DNA from: J054 sp965221985
GTDB lineage: Bacteria > Pseudomonadota > Gammaproteobacteria > Steroidobacterales > GCA-2729495
DNA length: 64,000 nt
Direction: 5' to 3'
Assembly (NCBI GenBank): GCA_965221985.1
Contig: OZ244928.1
Span: 1,178,001-1,242,000 of the forward strand
Positions within the stretch are counted from its first letter, which is position 1; each line of letters opens with the position of its first letter. This document shows positions 24,653-33,407 of this stretch, in pieces. A program made the translations under genes and the position numbers. Under the pieces are notes generated by a model that was not told the origin of the DNA, searched no databases, and saw only the letters and a list, made by a program, of their open reading frames with translations.

Positions 24653-26104
24653 TTACTCCTCTACCAGCGTGGGTTTCCAAAAGTAACGGGTAAACCCGCG
24701 CCGCCCATCCACATCTTTGATACGAAAACACATCTCTACGGTTTTTCCGACAGCCAAACTGCCGGGTGCGCAATCCGTGAATTCCATAAAAATATTACCG
24801 CCGCCTTCCAATGCCACGTTGCCGTACTGCAAGGGCGGGTTAACACTGCTGGCTAACCAATCTTCCGTGAACGACTTAATTTGCCCGCGCACATTGGACA
24901 ATGGCACGGCTGCTTGTGTGTCGGTTTTGCGGCACTCTGGATTCACGCAAATACGCGAACGTGGGAATTGAACCGTGTTACAGGCCGTGCATTTTCCGCC
25001 GTTGAAGCTTGTTACGCTGTCACGGTTGCGGTGGAAAGCCGTCAATGCGGTGCGGTTATCGAACTCGGCGCGATTTCCCCAGTCAACTGGAATCAGCCCT
25101 TGCTGCGCGAGATAGCGAACATAACTGGATTCCTCCACGCCTTTTGCGAGTTGCGCGTCGATGCTTCGATGCGGTGCATGACTACTGGCATGGTCAGTGA
25201 CCTCGAATAACAATGCATCAGCGCCTTGGCCGAAACCCACTAACAATATTTTTTCCCCAGGCTGGGCCGATTCCAAGGTTCTGATAAGCATCAACAAGGG
25301 ATGCGGTGTGCCGGTGAAACCGCAGGGGCCAGCTAGATCATCCACGCGAGCGGAATCCGGCAAACCTAACACTTTGCAAAGACGTTGAGCAACCCGGGTG
25401 GGACAAGGCAAAACCGCCTGACTAATATCACTTGCAGCCACGCCGGTTTCTTCGAGCAAAGCACGGACCGTGGCGGGAATCACTTTGAAAAACCCCTCAT
25501 CGCGAACCCAACGGTCTTCGACGCTGTAATCGAAGCGTTCGCCGCGGGCACGATAGTGATCCACCATGTCTTGACTAATGGCGCGGTGACCCAAGAATTT
25601 GGCGATAACTTCGTCGCCGCTTCCCACAATAAAAGCCGCAGCGCCGTGTCCGAGTTTCATTTCCAAGGGACTGGCTGGTTTCGCTGCGCGACAATCGCTA
25701 GCAATGACCAGCGAAGAACCATCGCCAGCCTTTAACGCAGAGGCAAGTGCTGCAGTGCCGGCCCGCTGAGACGCCGATAGATCAAGGGTGTCGACGTTGG
25801 GGTCTAAGCCTAGAGCTTCTACGAGTACCGCTGCATTGTCTCTATCTGCGTAAGGCAGTGTGGTGGACGCCAGCCAGATCGTATCGGGATTTGTTAATCC
25901 CCCACCCCGCGAACTGTTGCGTGCCGCTTCTACCGCCATGGTTAGCGCGTCCTCATCCCAGGCGCCAATCGCTCGTTCGCCGCGAGCTTGTGCTTTAAGG
26001 CTAGGGCTGAACCAGCCCATGGCTTCGGCGATGGTTTTGCGTGCCAGTCGGCGTTTTGGGATATAGCCGCCAAAAGCCAATATGCCGCGAGTAGTCATGC
26101 CCAT
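24653..26104 (-). CDS. HMG-CoA-synthase-like condensing-fold protein fused to DUF35 (OB-fold/zinc ribbon)
   Basis: 483 residues. The N-terminal 330 or so have the KAS III/HMG-CoA synthase fold, with DLSASQRAGTAAL (109-121), ASDCRAAKPAS and LGHGAAAFIVG. The position of the catalytic cysteine is occupied by Ser112 (SASQRAGT instead of ACYGGT). The C-terminal part is a DUF35 domain with a zinc ribbon, CTACNTVQFP and CVNPEC, followed by an OB-fold. The loss of cysteine suggests a non-condensing role, for instance an aldolase-like or scaffolding partner of the thiolase just downstream. The frame overlaps the preceding Rieske gene by 10 bases; the ATG at 26098 would give an ATGA overlap and is equally possible. 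Confidence 0.82.
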   Translation of the reverse strand: MGMTTRGILAFGGYIPKRRLARKTIAEAMGWFSPSLKAQARGERAIGAWDEDALTMAVEAARNSSRGGGLTNPDTIWLASTTLPYADRDNAAVLVEALGLDPNVDTLDLSASQRAGTAALASALKAGDGSSLVIASDCRAAKPASPLEMKLGHGAAAFIVGSGDEVIAKFLGHRAISQDMVDHYRARGERFDYSVEDRWVRDEGFFKVIPATVRALLEETGVAASDISQAVLPCPTRVAQRLCKVLGLPDSARVDDLAGPCGFTGTPHPLLMLIRTLESAQPGEKILLVGFGQGADALLFEVTDHASSHAPHRSIDAQLAKGVEESSYVRYLAQQGLIPVDWGNRAEFDNRTALTAFHRNRDSVTSFNGGKCTACNTVQFPRSRICVNPECRKTDTQAAVPLSNVRGQIKSFTEDWLASSVNPPLQYGNVALEGGGNIFMEFTDCAPGSLAVGKTVEMCFRIKDVDGRRGFTRYFWKPTLVEE

Positions 26105-27318
26105 GTCTCCGTTACCCAGGGTTCCAGCGCGGGGGTGACCCGCATGGCTGGGGGAATTTGTTCGGCGCCGATGCGTCGATCGAGTTCTTCATGCCAATGA
26201 TATAGGCGTCGTTCCTGATAGCTAAGGGGAATATCCTTGAAGCCTTCTGAATGCACGGCGCTTTGAATTTGTTCCACCAGTGCCACGTCCTCACCAATAA
26301 TTCGATTGTAATTCGAGATTCTTCGTTTCCAGCCCGCAGGCCTTGACGCATTGCCCCAGTCCGGCGCAAACCAAACCACTTCAAGTAAGCTCGTGTCATC
26401 TGATATTGGCCAGATCAGATTGAATGGCAAACCGGTGGATGACACGGGGGTAATCAAGTTCGGGAATATATGCAAGCTGGGGTTGTTGTGTCGTTCCAGA
26501 TCTGTGGTTCCGGGAATTGGCCGCATACCCTGAGCACCGGGATCTTGCCATTCTTTTCTTCGGTTGGCCGTTAACATACAGGAATGGCCATTGCGCCACA
26601 GTTCCATGTGAGTGCGTCGATAGTCTAAAAAGCGGTGGACCGTGTTTTCGTGCAGGCTGCTTAAGTGGTATACCTCAAGAAAACCCTCGAGCAGAATTTT
26701 CAGGTTGCAGCTGACCGTGAAGGTTTCTTGATGTACCAGGCGGAGCCCATCAATATCTAGTCGCTTGAAATATTCACCGATGGGTCCGAGGTCTTCGGCC
26801 AGAGGCCGTGCCTCGGTGTCCTGGTTAACGAAGATCCAATTGCCGAGTCGCTCGCAGCGCAGGGGTAGCAATGACCTGCATTGCAGGTTCAGCCCTGGGA
26901 AATTGCCTCTATCACGAACGCCGATGAGTTTGCCGTCAAGTGAATAATTCCAACCATGGTAGGGACACAGCAAGCTCCCATGGAGTTGTCCGCGAGATTC
27001 TCGAACCAAGGGTCCGCCGCGGTGCCGGCAACTATTGTAGAAAGCCCGGTACTCGCCCGGTTGATCTTGCAGAATGACGACGGGTACGCCGCTTAAATCC
27101 CAGAGTTTGTAAGCACCCGAGTTAGGCAGTTCATCGGTGTGGCCCGCATAAAGCCATGTTTGGGTCCAGAGTCTGTCCCGCTCTAGCTTGAGGAATTCAT
27201 TCTCTTTATAACGCGCGACGGGAATGTCGGGTAAGGGTGAAAAGCTCGCTGGCGGGGCCCGGCGATCCTGCTCTGCTGCGATACGCTTCAATAGTTTGTC
27301 GCTGAGGGGGTCGTTCAT
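26095..27318 (-). CDS. Rieske non-heme iron oxygenase, large subunit
   Basis: 407 residues. Rieske centre ligands in CRHRGG and CPYHGWNY (about 98-125), mononuclear iron ligands in EVYHLSSLHEN (about 220). The size and HGW/NYSLDGKL features suit an aromatic- or ring-hydroxylating dioxygenase alpha subunit. No beta subunit gene is nearby, so a single-subunit type is likely. It heads a five-gene minus-strand operon (Rieske, HMGCS-like/DUF35, thiolase, AhpD-like, NTF2-like), which links it to acyl-CoA breakdown rather than to simple aromatics. An inverted repeat lies 34 bp upstream. Confidence 0.92.
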   Translation of the reverse strand: MNDPLSDKLLKRIAAEQDRRAPPASFSPLPDIPVARYKENEFLKLERDRLWTQTWLYAGHTDELPNSGAYKLWDLSGVPVVILQDQPGEYRAFYNSCRHRGGPLVRESRGQLHGSLLCPYHGWNYSLDGKLIGVRDRGNFPGLNLQCRSLLPLRCERLGNWIFVNQDTEARPLAEDLGPIGEYFKRLDIDGLRLVHQETFTVSCNLKILLEGFLEVYHLSSLHENTVHRFLDYRRTHMELWRNGHSCMLTANRRKEWQDPGAQGMRPIPGTTDLERHNNPSLHIFPNLITPVSSTGLPFNLIWPISDDTSLLEVVWFAPDWGNASRPAGWKRRISNYNRIIGEDVALVEQIQSAVHSEGFKDIPLSYQERRLYHWHEELDRRIGAEQIPPAMRVTPALEPWVTETWA

Positions 27319-27351
27319 GAGAATGAGTATAAATACGGGGACTTAACCAAG

Positions 27352-27376
27352 AAACAGGATTGACTGTTTTTTTTCA
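27352..27376. promoter_or_regulatory. Inverted repeat AAACAG-N6-CTGTTT with T-run between divergent genes
   Basis: 6-bp arms at 27352-27357 and 27364-27369, in the 104-bp gap between the Rieske operon (minus) and the GST gene (plus). A repeat of the same design precedes the other Rieske gene and the TonB receptor at 7941. In a divergent promoter region a terminator makes no sense, so an operator is more likely. Confidence 0.45.
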
Positions 27377-27422
27377 ATTCGCCCCATCATACTGCTATTT
27401 TCACCAGACTTAAGCTAAACCC

Positions 27423-28358
27423 ATGCCGGAAATTATCCTGCATCACTTTGATGCCTCCCCCTTCGCCGAGAAAATTCGCTTAGCTCTTGGGCTTAAAAGC
27501 CTGTCTTGGCGGTCTGTGCAAATTCCTGTGGTGATGCCCAAACCCGAGTTAACTGCCTTAACGGGTGGTTATCGCAAGACGCCCGTGATGCAGATCGGTG
27601 CGGATATTTATTGCGATACGCGTCGCATCGCTTTAGAGCTGGAGCATCGTTACCCAAAACCCAGCCTGTTTCCCGATGGCAACGAAGGTCTAGGGTTGGC
27701 ATTGGCGGCTTGGAGCGACAAGACGTTTTTCGAGCCCGGGGCCGGGTTGTCTATGGGAACCAATGAGGAAATTCCGGAAACGATTCTCGCTGACCGCAAA
27801 GCGTTTTTTAATTTCATGGACTTCGAGACGTTGCGGGACAGTTTGCCTCATCTCTACGGGCAATTGAAAAGCCAAGTTTCCCTGGTGGAGCGTCAACTGG
27901 CCGACGGGCGCGCCTACTTTCTGGGCGATGCGCCGGCTTGGGTCGATATTCTGGCGTATTTTCCGATTTGGATGGCGCGAGGAAACATTGCCGATGTAGA
28001 TAGGTTGCTTTCGGGATTTAAGTTAATGAATCAGTGGTCACAGCGTATTGCTGCTATTGGTCACGGAGATTGGACGGAGATGTCAGCATCCGCGGCCCTT
28101 CAAGTGGCCAGGGCATCGCAATCCCAGCTTGATTCATACGTCGATGCCGACGATCCACTACGATTGGCGATGGGCAGTAGAGTACTCGTGTCACCTGTTG
28201 ACTACGGCATCGTACCCGTCTCGGGACAGCTGGAACGTTTGACCCTGGACGATATTGCCATTCGACGACTCGATGCGATTGCCGGCGAAGTCGTCGTACA
28301 TTTTCCGCGGGCTGGATATCGGGTGGAAGCGGCCGATTCAACTCAAAGCGGATTGTAA
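27423..28358 (+). CDS. Glutathione S-transferase family protein
   Basis: 311 residues. The N-terminal thioredoxin-like domain shows HHFDASPFAEKIRLALG with a Ser/Pro-Phe motif and GGYRKTPVMQIGADIYCDT, the cis-Pro loop. An all-helical C-terminal domain follows to about 220. The last 90 residues are an extension beyond the usual 200-220, with PVDYGIVPVSGQL and HFPRAGYRVE, not assignable to a family. Members conjugate or isomerise electrophiles, or dehalogenate or cleave ethers, in catabolic clusters. Divergent from the Rieske operon. Confidence 0.85.
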   Translation: MPEIILHHFDASPFAEKIRLALGLKSLSWRSVQIPVVMPKPELTALTGGYRKTPVMQIGADIYCDTRRIALELEHRYPKPSLFPDGNEGLGLALAAWSDKTFFEPGAGLSMGTNEEIPETILADRKAFFNFMDFETLRDSLPHLYGQLKSQVSLVERQLADGRAYFLGDAPAWVDILAYFPIWMARGNIADVDRLLSGFKLMNQWSQRIAAIGHGDWTEMSASAALQVARASQSQLDSYVDADDPLRLAMGSRVLVSPVDYGIVPVSGQLERLTLDDIAIRRLDAIAGEVVVHFPRAGYRVEAADSTQSGL

Positions 28359-28635
28359 GAATGCTGTTCCTTGCCGATACGGCGTCGCGAACGGCCTCAA
28401 CTACTCATGCGCTGGTGTACACACGGCACTTTCTAGGCCGTTTGCGCCTAGTCTGGCCTGCGCCTAGACATCTTTAAGGCCGCACCTCAGCAATCACAAT
28501 GTCGCCTGGCTGGTTGGCGTGCGGGAGTATGGAAAGCGAGCTGGCAAAAATCGCCGGGTATTCACGCCAATGCTGCTGGGCTATGATCCGGTGACTTCAT
28601 CACGACAGGCAGGCCGACAAAGACGATCATTCACG
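28359..28635. other. Gap between GST and acyl-CoA dehydrogenase genes
   Basis: 277 bases. Contains CTAGGC (28433-28438) and GCCTAG (28446-28451), a 6-bp hairpin without a T-run, and a second copy of GCGCCTAG shortly after. An upstream extension of the next frame (from 28519) has no ribosome binding site and no family sequence. Confidence 0.4.
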
Positions 28636-29796
28636 ATGGACTTTAAGCTCACTGAAGAACAATTACAGTTGCAAGACGCCGCAGGACGATACGCGCGGGA
28701 GCGTTTACCTGAATTGGCCATTCGGCTTGAGGAAACCAATGAAGCGGTGCCACGAGAAGTTATCGCTGAGTATGCGGACATGGGGTTCCTGGGCATTAAT
28801 GTGCCTGAGTCTTTGGGCGGGCTAGGTCAGGGTAACCTCGAGGCGCTCATAGTTTTGGAAGAGTTCGCGCGCATTTCTTCCGCCGTAGCGTTTCCAATTT
28901 TTGAGTCTTGTGTCGGCCCGGTTCGTGCCATCGAACGATTTGGTGACCCCCAACTGGCGCAGGAAATTGTGCCGGCTGTTTGTCGTGGTGAGAAGCTTGT
29001 GGCTGTGTCCATGTCCGAGCCTCAAGCGGGTTCAGCACTGACGGATTTGAGTACGCGGGCGGAAGTAGGTGGCGGCGAGGTGGTGATCAACGGCACCAAG
29101 CGCTGGTGCTCAGGCGGCGGACACGCCGACGGCTATGTGGTGTATTGCCGAATGTCCGATGCGCCCGGTGCGCGGGGTATTGGTGCGGTTTACGTACCGC
29201 AAGAAACGCCGGGTTTAAGTTTTGGGCCGCCGGAAAAGCTCATGGGTTTTCGCGGAATCCCGTCTTCCGATGTGTTCTTGGAGCAAGTCACCCTGCCGGC
29301 GCATCATGTCATTGTGCCTGCCGGTGGTTTCGGTAAGCTGATGGAGGCCTTTGATCTCGAGCGTTGTGGGAATGCAACCATGTCCATGTCGCAGGCAGCG
29401 GGTGCACTGGAAGACGTGTTGGCCTATGTACAAGAGCGTGAGCAATTCGGTAAACCCATCGTTGATTTTCAAGCTGTGCAACTAAAGTTGGCCGAAATGC
29501 AAATGCAAGTGGAAAGTGCTCGCTTGTTGATTTATCGAGCCGCCAGCAATGCTCAAGATGGCCTGCCCAGTATTTTGGATTCATCAGTAGCTAAATGTTA
29601 TGCCAACGAAATCGCCCGCACGGTAACGGGGAATGCGCTGCAATTGATGGGTGGCTATGGTTATTCCAAAGAATATCCCATGGAGCGACGCCTGCGCGAT
29701 GCTTGGGGTTGGGGTATCGCTGGTGGAGCCATCGACATTCAAAAAGTCAACATAGCCGCCGCCATGGTCGGTCGACGATTCGATCAGCGTAAGTAA
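28636..29796 (+). CDS. Acyl-CoA dehydrogenase family protein lacking the usual catalytic Glu
   Basis: 386 residues with the full FAD-enzyme fold: N-terminal helices from MDFKLTEEQLQLQDAA, the beta domain with AVSMSEPQAGSALTD and GTKRWCSGG, and C-terminal helices with REQFGKPIVDFQAVQ and LMGGYGYSKEYPMERR. The segment that normally reads YEGTSEI reads WGIAGGAIDIQ (about 358-369), so the usual catalytic glutamate is missing. It may use a glutamate from another helix, as isovaleryl-CoA dehydrogenase does, or need a partner subunit. The ATG at 28636 begins the conserved N-terminus. Convergent with the amidohydrolase, 8 bases apart. Confidence 0.88.
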   Translation: MDFKLTEEQLQLQDAAGRYARERLPELAIRLEETNEAVPREVIAEYADMGFLGINVPESLGGLGQGNLEALIVLEEFARISSAVAFPIFESCVGPVRAIERFGDPQLAQEIVPAVCRGEKLVAVSMSEPQAGSALTDLSTRAEVGGGEVVINGTKRWCSGGGHADGYVVYCRMSDAPGARGIGAVYVPQETPGLSFGPPEKLMGFRGIPSSDVFLEQVTLPAHHVIVPAGGFGKLMEAFDLERCGNATMSMSQAAGALEDVLAYVQEREQFGKPIVDFQAVQLKLAEMQMQVESARLLIYRAASNAQDGLPSILDSSVAKCYANEIARTVTGNALQLMGGYGYSKEYPMERRLRDAWGWGIAGGAIDIQKVNIAAAMVGRRFDQRK

Positions 29797-29804
29797 CCCC
29801 GGGG

Positions 29805-30809
29805 CTAGGTTTTCAGTTCAGGCTTTAATTGATAGGTCCTAACCGCGGTGTCTTGGAAGAGTTTTCGACGCTCGTCTTCTCTGAATTCTTTCGCTATTCG
29901 TTTGAATGCATTCCACAGAGTTGTGTAGGAGCAAGATACTTTGTCTACGGGGAAGTTGCTCTCGAACATGCAGCGCTGTGGACTGAATAGATCGATACAA
30001 GTGTGAAAATAAGGCCCTAGGGCCTCGGCAATTTCTACTGATCCCGGCGGGGTTTCACGTTTGTGCCATCCGAAGCCAGCCAGGGACATCGTCATGCCAC
30101 CCAGTTTGACGGCGACATTGTCACAGCGTGATAGCTCAAGCATATGCTGTTTCCAGATTGCGAATATTTCTTTCCGTCGATTTGTATAAGGGCCAATGCC
30201 TAGGGGGCCGCCGACGTGATTCAACACAATGGGTAAATCGGGAAATGCGCGGGCTAATTCGGTGAGTTCTGGGATTTGTGGATGATAAAGCCAGGCGTCG
30301 AAAACTAGGTTTTGTTTTTCGACGCAGCTCAAGCCTGCGCGAAAAGATTTCTCCGCAAGTTGTTGGGGTTGAGGCTTAGTGTGCGCATTGCGAATCTTGT
30401 CACTGGCATCCCAAGCCGTCATGTAGCGTATTCCGCATACTCGTTGGCTAATTTCCCGGTGAGCCTCTAATACCGGTTCCACCGCGCTGCCTAGGCTCAG
30501 ATCAGCGAATGCGACAATGCCAGCGGCAATTTTGGTTTGAGCTTCAACTTCCTTCGTCGCGGCGACGACAAATTCCGTTTCTCCCAGGGGTCGCAGAGCT
30601 TCCGGTCCGTCGAGGCGCCAAGCATGGCGGCATTCGACGTGTACCGTTGATGTGACTCGATGTCCGCCGGCGAGATCAGCCAGCAATTGCTCGGCCAAAT
30701 ACGGGCTTTGTGCATAGGACCATAGATGATGATGGGGATCGCATATCTCCAATTGCGGGTCTAATACATTCTCCGGGGTTACTGAGCCAGGTTGGTTTTC
30801 GTTGGCCAT
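29805..30809 (-). CDS. Amidohydrolase family protein (Amidohydro_2 type)
   Basis: About 334 residues, a metal-dependent TIM-barrel hydrolase or decarboxylase. Metal ligands CDPHHHLW near residue 26, VLNHVGGP near 210 and the late CMFESNFPVDK near 285. This branch contains lactone hydrolases (2-pyrone-4,6-dicarboxylate lactonase-like, L-fuconolactonase-like) and decarboxylases. In a ring-catabolic island a lactonase is an attractive guess, not proven. The ATG at 30809 is preferred to a TTG at 30845. Divergent from the SDR at 30885. Confidence 0.83.
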   Translation of the reverse strand: MANENQPGSVTPENVLDPQLEICDPHHHLWSYAQSPYLAEQLLADLAGGHRVTSTVHVECRHAWRLDGPEALRPLGETEFVVAATKEVEAQTKIAAGIVAFADLSLGSAVEPVLEAHREISQRVCGIRYMTAWDASDKIRNAHTKPQPQQLAEKSFRAGLSCVEKQNLVFDAWLYHPQIPELTELARAFPDLPIVLNHVGGPLGIGPYTNRRKEIFAIWKQHMLELSRCDNVAVKLGGMTMSLAGFGWHKRETPPGSVEIAEALGPYFHTCIDLFSPQRCMFESNFPVDKVSCSYTTLWNAFKRIAKEFREDERRKLFQDTAVRTYQLKPELKT

Positions 30810-30884
30810 AGGTATTAACGTTGGTCTTTCAGTCTTCAATGTCAAGCGAAAGTTGGCGCGGTCGTTTTTTAGAGGCCAGGTGAT

Positions 30885-31670
30885 ATGAATCAGCAGGTAG
30901 ATCAGCGTCTAAGCGGCAAAGTCGCGGTAATCACGGGAGCAAGTCAAGGGATTGGGGCGGCCGTGGCGCGCTTGTTTGCCGAGCAGGGGGCTAGCATAGT
31001 GCTGGGCGCGCGGAATTTGACTGCAATGGATCGCGTGGCCGCCGACATTGAAGCCGCAGGTGGTATGGCAATGAGCGTGGTCACGGACGTTGGTGATCCG
31101 CAGGCAACTCGAGGCTTGATCGATGCAGCCCTAGCTGAGTGCGGACAGCTAGATATTCTGGTGCACAACGCAGGAATTTTTCCATATGACCCTCTGGAAG
31201 AGATGACCGAGGAATCTTGGCAAGAGGTTCTAAACGTAAATCTGAGCAGCGGTTTTCGCCTGACACGGCAGTGCATACCGCACTTAAAGGGTCGTGGGGG
31301 AAGAATTCTTTTTACTTCTTCCGTGCAAGGCAACCGCGCGGCGGTAGCAGGTTGTGCTCACTATGCGGCGTCCAAGGCAGGAATTAATGGGTTTATTCGC
31401 GCCGCAGCGCTGGAATTGGCTGGCTTTGGCATTACCGTCAATGGCGTTGAGCCTGGCTTGGTGTTAACGCCGGGTACCGAGAGCGCGATGTCTGAGAAGC
31501 AGCAAGCGCGCATGGCTGAGCTTGTGCCGGTTAAGCGTTGGGGTGAGGCTAAGGAAATTGCCCAGGCTATGTTGTATCTAGCGAGCGATGAGGCAGCTTA
31601 TGTGACCGGACAAACCATCGTGGTGGATGGTGGTGCCTTGTTGCCGGTGAGTGGCGCACTACCGATCTAA
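30885..31670 (+). CDS. Short-chain dehydrogenase/reductase (FabG-like)
   Basis: 261 residues. TGASQGIG (18-25), NAG in HNAGIFPYDP, catalytic Ser in TSSVQGN and YAASK. It ends with VTGQTIVVDGG, the usual SDR tail. Likely a 3-hydroxyacyl-CoA or ring-alcohol dehydrogenase. AGGTG lies before the ATG. It is 15 bases upstream of the CoA-transferase alpha gene, so it probably supplies or removes its substrate, as IpdF-type reductases do near IpdAB. That parallel is inference. Confidence 0.88.
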   Translation: MNQQVDQRLSGKVAVITGASQGIGAAVARLFAEQGASIVLGARNLTAMDRVAADIEAAGGMAMSVVTDVGDPQATRGLIDAALAECGQLDILVHNAGIFPYDPLEEMTEESWQEVLNVNLSSGFRLTRQCIPHLKGRGGRILFTSSVQGNRAAVAGCAHYAASKAGINGFIRAAALELAGFGITVNGVEPGLVLTPGTESAMSEKQQARMAELVPVKRWGEAKEIAQAMLYLASDEAAYVTGQTIVVDGGALLPVSGALPI

Positions 31671-31685
31671 AATTCGGAGTTTCCG

Positions 31686-32579
31686 ATGCAGGAAAAATTA
31701 TGCAGCCTAAGCGAGGCTGCTGCGCAGGTCGCAGACGGCGATGTTGTCGCTTTGCAGAATATGGCAACACAGCTTGCACCGATGGCGCTAGTGCGGGAGC
31801 TCATTCGTCAAGAACGTCGTGCGCTGTCCTTGGTGGTGTTGGTGGGCGGTATCAGTGTCGATTGGCTAGCGGCGGCTGGCGTGATGAATCGCCTGATTGG
31901 CGCGGCTGTATCTATGGAGCAGTTCGGCTTGTGTCAGCAGTATCGGCGGGCCTGCGAGCAAGGTCGTGTGCGCGTAGAAGAAATTTCCGAAACGGTACTC
32001 AATGCAAGACTCGGTGCTGGAGCGAGGAACATGCCTTTTCTGCCGACCCGTGGCGCAATTGGTACCGATCTCATTCAGCAGCTGCCTGAAGATCTGAAGT
32101 TTATCGACGATCCTTTTGGCGGCAAGCCGGTGTTGGCTTGCCGCGCCTTAGTGCCCGATGTTGCCTTGGTCCACGCACACCGCGCCGACCGATACGGCAA
32201 TGTGCAGTATGAGCCCACGGCCATGTGGCCTGATCTGGCAATCATGCCCAAGGCGGCCAAACGCGTACTCGTGACGGCTGAGGAAATAGTCAGCACGGAT
32301 CTGCTGCGACAACAGCCTGAGAAAACAATTCTGCCTGGCTTTAGTGTGGATGCGGTCGCCGAGGTGCGCTATGGCGCGCATCCAACCTCTTTGTTTCCAG
32401 AGTATGGTTACGACGCGAATTTTCATCGGCAATGGACCCAAGCAGCGCGCGACGATCATCAGGCTATGAAATTTATCGAGCGCTATGTGCAGGATCCTGA
32501 GAGTCACTCGGATTACCTGACAGCTGTGGGTGGCCAGGCAGCCATTGCTCGAATTAAAGCCTGGGATGAAGGCGTATGA
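31686..32579 (+). CDS. CoA-transferase family, alpha subunit (IpdA-like)
   Basis: 297 residues of the family I CoA-transferase fold. DGDVVALQNMATQLAPMALV opens it, and LPTRGAIGTDLIQ and VPDVALVHAHRADRYGNVQY are family features. Its length and the absence of the GxGGF-like small-subunit motif fit the IpdA type of the IpdAB enzyme, which opens a carbocyclic CoA-thioester ring by hydrolysis in steroid breakdown, rather than a plain acetate or succinyl transferase. Stop and start of the two subunit genes overlap by four bases (ATGA). Confidence 0.82.
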   Translation: MQEKLCSLSEAAAQVADGDVVALQNMATQLAPMALVRELIRQERRALSLVVLVGGISVDWLAAAGVMNRLIGAAVSMEQFGLCQQYRRACEQGRVRVEEISETVLNARLGAGARNMPFLPTRGAIGTDLIQQLPEDLKFIDDPFGGKPVLACRALVPDVALVHAHRADRYGNVQYEPTAMWPDLAIMPKAAKRVLVTAEEIVSTDLLRQQPEKTILPGFSVDAVAEVRYGAHPTSLFPEYGYDANFHRQWTQAARDDHQAMKFIERYVQDPESHSDYLTAVGGQAAIARIKAWDEGV

Positions 32580-33403
32580 ACCAAGAATGGCAGCACAGTC
32601 CGCCGGCCGAAGACTACAGTGTTGACGAACTGATGATCACGGTCTTAGCGGATCAATTTCAAAACGGGGAGCAAGTCACCAATGGCATGGCATCCTTTTT
32701 ACCGGTAGCCGCCTTCATGTTAGCTCGACAAACACACGCCCCGGAATTGGTTTGGCTGGCCAGTTCCGTTGGCCTTGAACCACTGCCGGAAAGAATTCCC
32801 GCCTCTACCCTTGAAGCGCCGTTGTGGAAAAACTCCATCATGTATTTGGATCAATACGAGGGATTTTGGAGTTACGTACTGAATGGTCGCTGGATCGATA
32901 AGTTTTGTGTGGGCGCGGCTCAACTTGATCAATTCGGCAATGTAAATAATTCGGTTATTGGTTCAGACTATCATCGGCCGAAAGTTCGGCTGCCGGGTAC
33001 GGCGGGTCTAGCGGACATGTGCTCCATCGGTAAGAAATTGTATTACTGGAACCCCGAGCACTCACGACGAAGTTTGGTGGAGCGTGTCGACTTCATTAGC
33101 GGCGCAGGTTATCTGGGTGGGGGGAATGAACGCGAGCAATTGGGATTGGGCGGTGGCCCGGAACTGGTGGTTACGGATCTTGCCGTAATGGATTTTCATC
33201 CGGATAGCAAACGCATGCGCCTGCGGTCAATTCATCCGGGCGTTAGCGTCGAACAAGTGCACGACGCGACGGGTTTTGAGTTACTCGTACCCGAGGGCGA
33301 TGTACCCGTAACCCAGCCGCCCAGTCAGGCGCAGCTACGGCTAATTCGTGAGCGCATTGATCCCAATGGTATGCGCAAACGGGAATTCCACGGGCGAGTC
33401 TAG
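32576..33403 (+). CDS. CoA-transferase family, beta subunit (IpdB-like)
   Basis: 275 residues. Partner of the preceding gene, with which it overlaps by four bases. It shows DQFGNVNNSVIGSDYHRP, LPGTAGLADMCSIGKKLYYW and VTDLAVMDFHPDSKRM, the layout of IpdB-like and glutaconate-transferase beta subunits. The EN(D)G-type catalytic motif of ordinary transferases was not seen, which supports a hydrolase of the IpdAB kind. It faces the DUF35 gene on the other strand, five bases away. Confidence 0.82.
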   Translation: MNQEWQHSPPAEDYSVDELMITVLADQFQNGEQVTNGMASFLPVAAFMLARQTHAPELVWLASSVGLEPLPERIPASTLEAPLWKNSIMYLDQYEGFWSYVLNGRWIDKFCVGAAQLDQFGNVNNSVIGSDYHRPKVRLPGTAGLADMCSIGKKLYYWNPEHSRRSLVERVDFISGAGYLGGGNEREQLGLGGGPELVVTDLAVMDFHPDSKRMRLRSIHPGVSVEQVHDATGFELLVPEGDVPVTQPPSQAQLRLIRERIDPNGMRKREFHGRV

Positions 33404-33407
33404 TTGA

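Noticed and set aside
22120..27318. Polyketide or antibiotic biosynthesis cluster (because of condensing-fold and ABM/SnoaL-like proteins)
   Set aside because: There is no acyl carrier protein, ketosynthase with intact Cys or tailoring set. The companions are thiolases, acyl-CoA dehydrogenases and ligases, which point to breakdown.
30944..31333. Antisense open frame within the SDR at 30885
   Set aside because: Mirror of conserved SDR codons; typical artefact of high G+C coding sequence.
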